Shown: one piece after another, positions 1 to 8,600 of the stretch
Layout: every line of letters starts with the position of its first letter
Position numbering within the stretch: the stretch's first letter is position 1
Source of the DNA: a bacterium
Lineage (GTDB): Bacteria; Spirochaetota; UBA4802; UBA5550
DNA length: 18,201 nucleotides
Assembly (NCBI GenBank): GCA_024224995.1
Contig: JAAENB010000966.1
Coordinates: forward strand, 1-18,201
Reading direction: 5' to 3'
Notes under the pieces: generated by a model
Seen by the model: only the letters and a program-made list of their open reading frames with translations
The model's database searches: none
What the model was told of the DNA's origin: nothing
Translations under genes and position numbers: made by a program

Positions 1-171
1 ATATTCCAGGTATAGCCATAAGGTATCTTTTAGTTCATTAAAATGATCATAAAGAGAAAATTCAATAAATTCTTGTTCTTCTATTGATAATTTAAAAATT
101 TGCGGGATAAGGAGTTTAAAAGTATCAATGAGTTCATTTATTGGTAAAAATGAATGTATTATTTGCTGCAT
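1..171 (-). CDS. Unrecognised protein, N-terminal 57 residues only (runs off the left edge)
   Basis: Read on the minus strand, an ATG at 171-169 opens a frame with no stop for 57 codons up to the window edge. An AGAGGG ribosome-binding sequence lies about nine bases upstream. The visible peptide begins MQQIIHSFLPINEL and is rich in Ile, Leu, Phe and acidic residues. It has no signal peptide and looks like a soluble helical protein. I recognise no family. The gene is divergent from the RNA ligase fusion gene at 327, and a perfect palindrome overlaps its ribosome-binding region. The missing C-terminus prevents any functional call. Confidence 0.55.
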   Translation of the reverse strand, partial: MQQIIHSFLPINELIDTFKLLIPQIFKLSIEEQEFIEFSLYDHFNELKDTLWLYLEY

Positions 172-181
172 GATGATAACC

Positions 182-195
182 CTCTATTAATAGAG
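182..195. promoter_or_regulatory. 14-bp perfect palindrome over the ribosome-binding region of the left-edge gene
   Basis: CTCTATTAATAGAG is a perfect palindrome with no loop, so it suits a dimeric DNA-binding protein better than an RNA hairpin. It lies 11 bp before the leftward start codon at 171, and its inner edge forms part of that gene's AGAGGG ribosome-binding sequence. It sits in the only intergenic space between this gene and the rightward RNA ligase fusion gene, so it could control either. An operator role is inferred. Confidence 0.35.
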
Positions 196-326
196 CATCA
201 TTTTCGAGCAAAAAGTAACAAACTTTTTTTAGATTTCTAAAAAAAATTCAAATTTTGAACGGCCTAAAAAGTAGTTGCAAGAATAAGCCTGCAGCCATAC
301 AGTAATTTAATCAACGAACAGGCACC

Positions 327-1949
327 ATGAGAAACAAAAAGAAGATAGAATTTGATCAGGTGGACCCCTTTAATCCTCAAAATAGAGTCCAGGGATATAT
401 ACACAGGAGTAAAAGCCGTTATGGTGATATGGAAATTACCTTTGTAAATGACAGCCCATGCAAGCAGTATATATTCGGCACTCCAAAAATCTTAAATTTA
501 GAAAAAAATATCCATCAGATAAAATTTCAAAAAGTAAAAATATATGAAAAGATTGACGGAACAAATATACTGTTATATCGCTATAGGGATATACGGGGAA
601 AAGAATTTATTTCATATAAAACAAGGTTGTCTCCTTTTTTGCGCGCGCAGCCCTATGGAGATTTTGCTGCCCTTTGGGAAGAAATACTAAAAAAATATAA
701 CAGTGAATTTTCACGCTTATACCAATGGGAGTGCTTGTTTGGATTTGAATTATTCGGCAGTACTCTACGAATATTAACGGATTATGATATTGACCTGGAC
801 GCGCGGCTGTTATACGCGATAGATCCGGCAAACGGAAAAATTATAGATCCCGAATATAATCGGGACTGGAACTTCCCAAAGGCGAGAAAAATCGATGAAT
901 ATACCAATGATACGCCGCTGTCTACAATTCACTCAACAGTATTGGACACATGCCAAAAAGAGCTTGCCTTAAATAAATGTACCGAAGGGGCCATGTTTTA
1001 TTTTTTTAATGATTCCCAAACAACTCTCTATAAATGCAAACCCCCTGAAATAATTACCCGGCAGCAACGATATGGAGAACTGTATAACCATGGCAGACAA
1101 TTGGCAAAAACTACTCAATACAGTGACGATATTCTAAAAGACTTTTTTTTATATATATCGGAAAACTGGCCCGAAGAACTCATTCAAAAATATAGCCGTA
1201 TTATTGAAATCGCGGCTGAAGACATTACGAATGAAGTTGAATTTAATAAAAAAAACAAACCCGGGATCTGGACAGAACAGTCAACAGAAATCTTTAATCA
1301 GAAGGTTTTGTGGAGAACCGTCTGGGGAAGTCATTTATGGGGAATGAACAATCCGGAGTCCGATGAGGATTGCTGCGTGGTTTATCAAATAGACAGTAAA
1401 ACAGTTTTTCTGGGTACAACAAATAAAAAATTGATAATTCCCCATGAAAATGGAACACGGAGAAAATCCGGAGGAAACGATGAACATTGGTACGAATTAG
1501 GAAGAGCGGTTCAGTTAATTCTTAAGGGCAGTCTCACCCTGTTGTATGGGGTAATGTCTCCAATTGTTGTTAATCAATATTCTACTGTTCTTGAAGAGCT
1601 GCAAACAATAATAAAGAACCAGCCATGTAAAATATTTTATAAAATTCTCCTCCGGGACGTGCGGGAAAGCGAAAAGGCCATGAAGCGCGCAAAGGATACT
1701 GGATTCTATTTAAAACACTTGCGAATTGCCTGCCGGAATTTACAGTTTGGTATAACCCTGTTCACCGGCAATACCTATGAATTTCTCCCAAGCTATACGG
1801 AAGATCCTGATGAGCTGGAACGATTACGATCCCGGCTCATTGATGTATTTGAAAAATCTCAATTGCCCGATGCCTTTGATCCGGAACCCTTTGAGGAGTA
1901 TATCATACGGTGGAGAAAACACCGGTATAATCTGGATTACGCAGAGTAA
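327..1949 (+). CDS. RNA ligase fused to a RlaP-like nucleotidyltransferase (putative RNA repair enzyme)
   Basis: A 540-residue protein of two enzyme modules. Residues about 70-245 carry the covalent nucleotidyltransferase ligase motifs: EKIDGTN with candidate adenylated Lys75 (motif I), YKTRLSPFLR near 98-107, FELFG at 140-144 (motif III), TEGAMFYF at 219-226 (motif IV), and KCK at 236-238 (motif V). Residues about 325-540 match the polymerase-beta-fold RlaP type: GSHLWG at 334-339 followed by PESDED at 343-348, then a helical stretch ending in SPIVV at 411-415, a pattern typical of RlaP proteins. The family role would be sealing broken RNA and adding or trimming nucleotides at the break, in the cytoplasm. 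The start is weakly supported because only a poor AGG precedes it. The next gene starts five bases after this stop, implying a coupled operon. Family assignments are firm by motif; the substrate is unknown. Confidence 0.85.
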   Translation: MRNKKKIEFDQVDPFNPQNRVQGYIHRSKSRYGDMEITFVNDSPCKQYIFGTPKILNLEKNIHQIKFQKVKIYEKIDGTNILLYRYRDIRGKEFISYKTRLSPFLRAQPYGDFAALWEEILKKYNSEFSRLYQWECLFGFELFGSTLRILTDYDIDLDARLLYAIDPANGKIIDPEYNRDWNFPKARKIDEYTNDTPLSTIHSTVLDTCQKELALNKCTEGAMFYFFNDSQTTLYKCKPPEIITRQQRYGELYNHGRQLAKTTQYSDDILKDFFLYISENWPEELIQKYSRIIEIAAEDITNEVEFNKKNKPGIWTEQSTEIFNQKVLWRTVWGSHLWGMNNPESDEDCCVVYQIDSKTVFLGTTNKKLIIPHENGTRRKSGGNDEHWYELGRAVQLILKGSLTLLYGVMSPIVVNQYSTVLEELQTIIKNQPCKIFYKILLRDVRESEKAMKRAKDTGFYLKHLRIACRNLQFGITLFTGNTYEFLPSYTEDPDELERLRSRLIDVFEKSQLPDAFDPEPFEEYIIRWRKHRYNLDYAE

Positions 1950-1953
1950 TAGA

Positions 1954-2808
1954 ATGGCTGCAATTTTTACGGCAAATCCAAAAAAAAGTACTCTTGCGCT
2001 GCCCGATGAAAAACTTATTCACTGTTGTAATGAATCAGCAGCGCGTTTTTCCGCATTACCGCTCTATTATTCCGGAGAAAGTAAAGAGATACGAAAAACC
2101 TCAGTTCCGGGTTTATTAATTGAAAGGTTAATTCCTTCACTAAACTCAATCACGGAAAAAAGAAAGGGGGTGATAAAAAATACAGAGGTTCTGCGGCAGG
2201 CAATTAGTTCAATTTTTTTAGAGCAGCTGCATAAACACAATATTCCAACCTGTTATATCGCTCAAAAAGAAGAGTTTCTTTTTATTACGGAAGAAAAAAT
2301 CCCGCCCATTGAGATAATTGTTAAAGCGGCAATGATTGGAACACCAACAAAAATATATGAGGGACTTTTTAAGCATAAAGACAGGTATGGGAAATCAATT
2401 ATAAAATATGAACTTCATGAACCATATATACGGTTTGATTATAGAAATCCTTTGCGAAATGATACAGGAGAATACCTGAAAGATGAATCCATGCCGGTTC
2501 GGCTGGCAGACAGGTTTATAAATACAAAACAGGCGGAATCAAATGCTCTTGCCATCTTTACCATAATTCAAAACACATTGAAAAAAATAGATCTCCAGGT
2601 GTTAGACGGCTGTTTTTTGTTCGATGAAACCGGTACTGTTTTATGTTGTGAAATATCTCCCGACAATATGCGTATTAAAAGCATTCAGTGGGACGGGAAC
2701 AAAGAGCTCATTGATGATTTTGATAAAGATTTATGGCGCAAAAACGCGGAGAATAGATTCCTCGAAGAACAGTGGGGGGTGTTGCTGTCGAAATTGAAAG
2801 AATTGTAA
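1954..2808 (+). CDS. Diverged PurC (SAICAR synthetase)-like protein
   Basis: A 284-residue protein. The frame is open further upstream inside the ligase gene, but ATG 1954 gives a stop-to-start gap of four bases and a length close to PurC, so I chose it. PurC landmarks in order are: YYSGESKEIRK at 38-48 (equivalent of the ATP-loop YEGKAK), a helix near 79-97 followed by IPTCYI, EIIVKAAMIGT at 120-130 (PurC VVVRNxxAGS), EISPDNMR at 233-240, and DKDLWRK at 257-263. Two changes stand out. The usual VDFKLEF is LDGCFLF at 217-223, losing Lys and Glu, and the Asp before EISPD is Cys232. True PurC ligates aspartate to CAIR using ATP. With these losses and no other purine genes nearby, a different role linked to the RNA ligase is more likely, though a degenerate enzyme cannot be excluded. 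Confidence 0.75.
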   Translation: MAAIFTANPKKSTLALPDEKLIHCCNESAARFSALPLYYSGESKEIRKTSVPGLLIERLIPSLNSITEKRKGVIKNTEVLRQAISSIFLEQLHKHNIPTCYIAQKEEFLFITEEKIPPIEIIVKAAMIGTPTKIYEGLFKHKDRYGKSIIKYELHEPYIRFDYRNPLRNDTGEYLKDESMPVRLADRFINTKQAESNALAIFTIIQNTLKKIDLQVLDGCFLFDETGTVLCCEISPDNMRIKSIQWDGNKELIDDFDKDLWRKNAENRFLEEQWGVLLSKLKEL

Positions 2809-2828
2809 TAGCGCATCGGCTTCCCGGA

Positions 2829-3662
2829 TTATTTCCATTCTTCATCCCTGGGATCCCATAAGACTACCCGGTATTCTTCGTTAATTGTATCAAGTAATCG
2901 CATATCCTCCTGTTTGATATTAAAATCAAAAACATCCAGATTTTCTTTTATTCTTTCCTTGTTTGAGGATTTTGGCAAGGGGAGAGTTCCATGCTGAAGA
3001 CACCACCTGAGCAGTACCTGGGCGGGTGATTTTTGATATTTATTTTGAAGGGTCTGTAGTAAGGGGATATTGTTTTTTCTGCATCGAATAAGAGGAGTAT
3101 GGGCCTCAACTATTATATTTTTGGCATTACAATATTCAAGTAATTCACGTTCAAATTGAAAAGGATGAAATTCAACCTGGTTAACAACAGGAACAATACC
3201 TGAAACAGATTGTAACTCTTCCAGGTGTTGAATTGTGTAATTACTAACGCCGATTGATTTCGCCTTACCCGAAGCTAATATTTTTTCAAATGCCGTCCAT
3301 GTTTGCAGCCGTGTTTCCGCGTATGGCCAATGAATTAAATAAAGATCAAGATAGTCCGTTTGAAGCAGGTCTAAGGTTGTATCAATAGCCTTTAATGGTT
3401 TCTCTGTTCCTTGATCGGTTTTCCATATTTTGGAAGTAATGAAGAGTTCACTTCGCTTAATCCCGTTTTTTTGTATGGCGCGTCCAATCTCTTTTTCATT
3501 CTCATAGAACGTTGCCGTATCAATGAGCCGGTATCCGGCCTGTATAGCGTATTCAACAGCGTGCTGAACTTCCCGGCCCTTCGCGTTATAGGTACCCAGG
3601 CCAATTGGCGGAATTTCATTTCCGTTATTAAGTATTAGTTTTTTTTCCGGCGATAAAAGCAT
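2829..3662 (-). CDS. Aldo/keto reductase
   Basis: A 277-residue NAD(P)H-dependent oxidoreductase of the single-domain (beta/alpha)8 type, with the usual family length. The catalytic tetrad is visible: Asp48 and Tyr53 in LIDTATFYENE, Lys78 in ITSKIW, and His111 in YLIHWP. The cofactor-binding end LPKSSNKERIKENL is also present. A usual YSPLGRG segment is replaced by HTPLIRCRKNN. The start codon lies nine bases after the stop of the upstream AAA-like gene, so the two are very probably co-transcribed; no strong Shine-Dalgarno is seen. Family members reduce small aldehydes and ketones in the cytoplasm. The nearby dehydratase-like glycyl radical enzyme could supply an aldehyde, but that link is inference. 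It converges on the PurC-like gene with a 20-base gap. Confidence 0.9.
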   Translation of the reverse strand: MLLSPEKKLILNNGNEIPPIGLGTYNAKGREVQHAVEYAIQAGYRLIDTATFYENEKEIGRAIQKNGIKRSELFITSKIWKTDQGTEKPLKAIDTTLDLLQTDYLDLYLIHWPYAETRLQTWTAFEKILASGKAKSIGVSNYTIQHLEELQSVSGIVPVVNQVEFHPFQFERELLEYCNAKNIIVEAHTPLIRCRKNNIPLLQTLQNKYQKSPAQVLLRWCLQHGTLPLPKSSNKERIKENLDVFDFNIKQEDMRLLDTINEEYRVVLWDPRDEEWK

Positions 3663-3671
3663 AAATGGTTT

Positions 3672-5432
3672 TTAAATTCTCACCATCTTCTCAAGCTTAT
3701 TTGATGACAGTATGATAATTATTTTTATAAGAGAGTCTGCGTCTCGGGAGATTATTTTTTTGTCCTGTATATATTGTAAGAGCTGTTTTTCCGCTTCCCC
3801 GTATGCCGTATCTACGGCATTCTTGTCCTTTTTTAATTCATCGGCTTTTATATATTTCAGCTCTATTATATAACTGTACTTTGTCATCTCCGATACCAGG
3901 CTGTCCTTTTCCAGCCATATATCGGCGAACCCTTTATTCATCTCCGGTTCGGAGTGAACTCTATAGAGCGGGGTAAGATTCATATATGCCAGGAGAAAAA
4001 GCTTTATCCCTTCTTCGTGAAACGTAAAATCTCGAATGGAACTTGCTTCATAAAATTTTTCGATTATATAGTTAAAAAAGTCTTCCCACTCTCCGTTGTA
4101 TGCCATATTCCTGAAAAATTGTTTGAGAGTATTAACGTCGATTTTTAATTCATCATAAACATCATCGGTGGCATTTCTTAGATACTCCCAAAACATCAAT
4201 TGGATTACTTTGTTTGGTATTGCAAAATCATAGTAGGTATGTTCATGATGTTTTTCTATGGTAATGAGACCAAGGTAATAGAGCAAGCTTATAAATTTTT
4301 CTCCATCTATGATCTCCCCAAGAGCGAAGATGCTGACCAGGTCTGCCGATATGACCTGGTCATTAAGGATTTTTTTTAAATATCCAAAATTGCCGTTCAG
4401 TTTGTTGTCCATTATCAGCAGGTATCGAAGCTTTCCGTAATCCGTTCGAACATTATCATCAACCAGGTTGAGTGGGATTTCTCCTTTTTGGAGATATTTA
4501 TTTACGTAATATAATACCATATCCGTATTATATACTCTTTCACCTGTTTTTGAGGAAAAACAATAGTTGTTATAATGCTCATCCATAATTTGTTTTGATT
4601 TTTTCCTCTCTTCTTTTTTTATTAAATTCTTTCCCGCGTAATAATCAAGAAGATCTTCCGTATCTTCCCGGGTTAAGCCTAACATCGAGTTAAACATATC
4701 TTCTCCCGATATATTATCTCCTATATTAAAACCGCTTGTCACATCGGCCATTACCAGGGGGGATACGCCGGTTATAAAAAGCCGGTCTATGGCTCGTGAT
4801 TCCGTTCCTCCTTTGATTACTGCAAAAAAACTTCTTAAAAATCCACCCGCGTGAGTTATGGACGTATAGCGGTCTTTTCCATGTTCTATCAATATATTGT
4901 TCGCAAAGTTGTCATATTCGTCTATAAGAAGGTAGTACCTGATATTCATCAATTGCAGTTTTGTAAGAAAATATTCTAATATATCTCCCGCGTCTTTAAT
5001 TGCTTTTAGTTCATTAAGGTCAATATCCGGAATATTTTTTAAATTTTTATAATGACCAAGAAATATTTCAATACGACTAAGAATATGAAGCCGAAAGGAT
5101 GCCTCTATTTCCTCTATTGGCCCGCTTGATTTTACAAATGACAGGTTAAATCGTAAGATTGGGTAGCTGTTTCGGAGCCGTGTGGGATTCTTTCCTATAT
5201 AAGTATCTTTAAACAGCTCTTCAAACCGGTCTTTCATGTTTATATCGTAATAATGCTCCAGAAGTGAGATGAAGAGGGTTTTACCGAATCTTCGAGGCCG
5301 GAGAAAAAAAAGGTACTGTGATCCCAGGCTCTCCAGTTTTTCTATATATTGTGTTTTATCAATAAAATAGTTGTTATCGCCAATAAGTTTTTCAAAGTTA
5401 CTAATTCCGTAGGGAATCACTTTATAATTCAT
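3672..5432 (-). CDS. AAA-ATPase-like protein with C-terminal PD-(D/E)XK nuclease-like domain, copy 1
   Basis: A 586-residue protein of the AAA-ATPase_like plus PDDEXK_9 architecture. The P-loop RPRRFGKT is at 45-52 with Lys51, and Walker B YLLIDEYD is at 167-174. A middle region of about residues 250-460 is helical. The C-terminal nuclease-like core shows GFADIWLE near 501-508 (Asp504) and YIIELKYIK near 521-529 (Glu524, Lys526). Proteins of this kind are abundant and multi-copy in anaerobes and spirochaetes; their biological role is not established, and descriptions range from transposase-like to defence-like. A good AAGGAG precedes the ATG. The paralogue at 9294-11054 has exactly the same length and very similar DNA. 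Divergence concentrates around residues 350-450, while the P-loop, Walker B and nuclease regions are nearly unchanged, which suggests both are under selection or exchange sequence. Confidence 0.9.
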   Translation of the reverse strand: MNYKVIPYGISNFEKLIGDNNYFIDKTQYIEKLESLGSQYLFFLRPRRFGKTLFISLLEHYYDINMKDRFEELFKDTYIGKNPTRLRNSYPILRFNLSFVKSSGPIEEIEASFRLHILSRIEIFLGHYKNLKNIPDIDLNELKAIKDAGDILEYFLTKLQLMNIRYYLLIDEYDNFANNILIEHGKDRYTSITHAGGFLRSFFAVIKGGTESRAIDRLFITGVSPLVMADVTSGFNIGDNISGEDMFNSMLGLTREDTEDLLDYYAGKNLIKKEERKKSKQIMDEHYNNYCFSSKTGERVYNTDMVLYYVNKYLQKGEIPLNLVDDNVRTDYGKLRYLLIMDNKLNGNFGYLKKILNDQVISADLVSIFALGEIIDGEKFISLLYYLGLITIEKHHEHTYYDFAIPNKVIQLMFWEYLRNATDDVYDELKIDVNTLKQFFRNMAYNGEWEDFFNYIIEKFYEASSIRDFTFHEEGIKLFLLAYMNLTPLYRVHSEPEMNKGFADIWLEKDSLVSEMTKYSYIIELKYIKADELKKDKNAVDTAYGEAEKQLLQYIQDKKIISRDADSLIKIIIILSSNKLEKMVRI

Positions 5433-5504
5433 TATTTTCTCCTTGATTACGGACCGTTATACAATATTATCTACCGGGAAAATATCCTTCAACAATTTTT
5501 TAAT
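5433..5504 (-). promoter_or_regulatory. Conserved 5' leader and probable promoter of AAA-like copy 1
   Basis: This 72-bp non-coding stretch directly before the start codon matches 11055-11126 before copy 2 with only five differences by eye. Similarity stops beyond it. On the minus strand it holds TTGAAG (5492-5487) and TAATAT (5469-5464) 17 bases apart, and a second possible -10, TATAAC (5461-5456), which is TATAAT in the other copy. Conservation of a non-coding leader at this level argues that it was duplicated with the gene and carries its promoter. The exact -10 is uncertain. Confidence 0.5.
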
Positions 5505-5565
5505 GATATCTTTTGAAAGAAGTGTTTGCTTAACAAATGCGTGGTTTGGTTTCGCGGGAACGGCG

Positions 5566-5591
5566 CTGGTCCCGTACGGTAACGGGACCAG
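5566..5591. repeat. 10-bp perfect hairpin after the glycyl radical enzyme gene
   Basis: CTGGTCCCGT and ACGGGACCAG flank a six-base loop, giving a strong G+C-rich stem 14 bases past the glycyl radical enzyme stop. A U-rich tail is absent on the minus strand where it would be needed for a classic intrinsic terminator; the T-rich side faces the plus strand. It may stabilise the 3' end of the mRNA or act as a tail-less terminator. That function is inferred. Confidence 0.4.
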
Positions 5592-5604
5592 TAATAATTT
5601 ATTT

Positions 5605-8600
5605 TTAAGAATAGCACGTTCTATTAATAATAGCTATTTTTAATTCGTCCGAAAGGTCATTAAAGTACGCGCAGTAACCGGCAACACGAACCAGGAGATA
5701 TTTGTGTTTTTCGGGATTCTTGTACGCCTCCAGTAATATTTTCCTGTCAATAACGTTGGGTTGAAACTGCATGCCGCCTTTCTTGAAATATGTGCTGATC
5801 ATGCCGGACAGGTTCCTCACTCCATGGGGGCCTTGAAATAATCCCGAATCAATAGTGAAGGTCACGGTTGTACCGTTGGGCGCGTAATTAACATAATCGA
5901 CACCGGCAATAGAATTGAGTGATGATAAGAGATCGGCCATTTCCATTCCATAATGAGGAGCAACACTGTTCGCCAGGGGAACGCCTCGTAATCTGCCCGA
6001 AGGCAGGGCAGGGGTTCTCAATCCATAGATAATATTAACATTTAAGGCATAATAACCGGCAGTATATATACCGTTTCGTGGACAGTTCTCTACTGAATTT
6101 AAAGCATTAACATAAGCCTGCAATGCTCTGTTTACCCAATCCTGTGTTTCTCGAGATCCGTCATTACCATATTTGGGTACTTCCAGTAACGCCGACCTTA
6201 TTTCCTGAAAAGATCCCCCTTCAAAATTGTTGTCAATGGCCTTAATGATATCATCAATTGAATAGAGCTTTTTCTTGTATACAACTTCATTAATCGCATG
6301 CAGCGAATCAGCCACATCCGTAATTCCTACGGCCTGGATGCCGGAACTGTTAATCGATGCTCCGCCTTCGTACGCGTCTTTTCCGCTTTCAATACAACCC
6401 TTAAAGAGGGTGGACGCAAGTGGGGTGGTAAAATTTTCACGAAGGATTTTTTCAATTTTTTGGTGGTCCGTTAATATGGCGGAAGCCAGGTGATTCAACC
6501 GTACCTGGAAACGTTCAAGCAATTCATCCATGTTCGCGGGAGGATCATAAGAAGATGAAGCCTTTTTTATTTTTTTCCTGTTGCGCCTGTTGGTATATTT
6601 TGAAAGGACAAATTTGGAAAATTTATTCTTCCTTCTGAAGTGGTACTCAATAAATTTGGTGATAATTTTCCCCAGTTGATCAAAGAATCCATGGTTCCAT
6701 AGATCATGTTCTTCACCTTTAAGAGCCTGTAAAAAAGGCAGGACAACGTTCATGTTCGCGCAGTCGGTATTGCCAAAATGATCATCCGAAGCATTGGGTT
6801 CTACACATCCCACTATTGAGTAATTTCTCGCGTCCTGTTCGGTGGTTTCAGGGTAATGTTTTTTTAAGGTCTTAATATACAGTTCATCATTATACAAAGC
6901 CGGCATGGGCGCCCCGTTGATATAAACCTCCGCAAGCCTGTCCAGGTATTCAATGGGACTGTTGTTATGAATTCGTGCTGTCATATTTACGGCAAGGGGC
7001 TGTAGTTCACAAATATCCAGGAGCATATAGGTAAGGTCATTGGTGGCGTCATTTCCGTCTTTATCAAGACCGCCGGCTGTAACACTCTGGTCTGTAGACT
7101 GAGTCTCAAAAAGTCTGCTGATCCTCAAATAGGTATCGCCGTCGCTTACTAAAACAGCTTCATCCATTTTGAGAATAAATAAGGCCAGCAGTTCTTTCGC
7201 TTTCTCGTACGAAAGTAACCCCGCCTCTTTATCCCTTTTATAATACGGATATAATACCTGGTCGAGCCGTCCAAAGGATACTGCGTTTTCATAGGATTCT
7301 ATACAAAGGGCTATTTGTAAAAACAACATGCACTGGAGTGCTTCATGATATGTGCGCGCGGGATGCCTGGGTACCTGTTTGCAGATGCCGGCCATTTCTT
7401 CCAGCTCTTTGCGGCGCAGGGGATCTTTTTCTTCCCTGGCCTGGAGTAACAGGCTGTTGGAATATTTCTCAGCAAACGCTTCCAATCCCTTAAGGGCAAT
7501 AATCGCACCGTTGTAAAAGTCCTGGTTGTTACGGGGGTTTTCTTTTCGCGTTGCTTCAATTTCTTTTATGATCCCCGTGGTTCCAAGTTCAAGCACGCGC
7601 TCAAAGTTAACAATAAAATGCGCTATTGCCGCCATGTTATTGTTAAACCCCGTACTCATATCGGAAGCGCGCGCGATAGTTAACATAAAATCCCGTACCG
7701 ATGGATTTACCTTTCTTATAAGACTGTGTCTCAGCCAGAATGGAAGTATTTTAAAATAAAAAGCAAGCTTGTCCTTAAGAGAGATCTTGAATGACACAGG
7801 AGTTTGGCGATTAACCTGGTGGATAATTGAACCAAGGAGAACGCCAAAGTGTTCTTCCCATACCTGGCCGCCCACTCTTTTGGAAGTGAAATTACCAACA
7901 AGCAGTTCATTGGGATAGATAACAGTTTCTTTGTTTTTCAATACATAGGAAAGACGTTCCGCCCGGTGAATGGGGGTTGGTTTTTTAAAACCATGCTTCT
8001 TGTAAAATTTGGTTTTTAGTCCGGATACTTCAAGACAGAGGTGATAATCACTTTCCCTGATATCATTTTGTATGTCATAAACGCGCCTGGTAAAGACGGC
8101 TTTATTCGTCCGGGAATCCAGGTCAAAGCATTCAGCGTTGATCCCAAAAGATTTGAATAAGTCGATTGAACTTAAAAGGGCGGCAAGACTTTGATCCTGT
8201 GTAATATTTAATGACTCTTGCTCCAGGTTTAAACGCCTGGCTTTATCTTCGTACATGTTGTGGTACTTGAGCAATTCAATTGAGTTATGATTGATAGCCT
8301 TTAAAAAATAAGCGGTTGCCTGTATACTGCTTTCCATGTCGTTGAATCCCGACACAATCACCATGCGGAATTTAATAGCGGCATTTAAATGGACCAGCTT
8401 TTTTATATTGCTATGGATTAATTCGCTGTCTTGTTTCGTGTATTGTTTATGGAGCCTGTCATGGCCAACAACCTTAAGATCAATTAAAAACAGGTCTATG
8501 TAGGGAGCGATTTTGCTGATATTTTCCCGGGGAACATGAAGAGCGGTTTCAACGGAAACATGTATTTTCTCTTTTTTTAATAATTTCAATAAGCGTATTA

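Noticed and set aside
5443..5643. 66-codon plus-strand ORF beginning MITDRYTILS
   Set aside because: It runs through the conserved leader of the AAA-like gene, the hairpin and the end of the glycyl radical gene, with no family resemblance.
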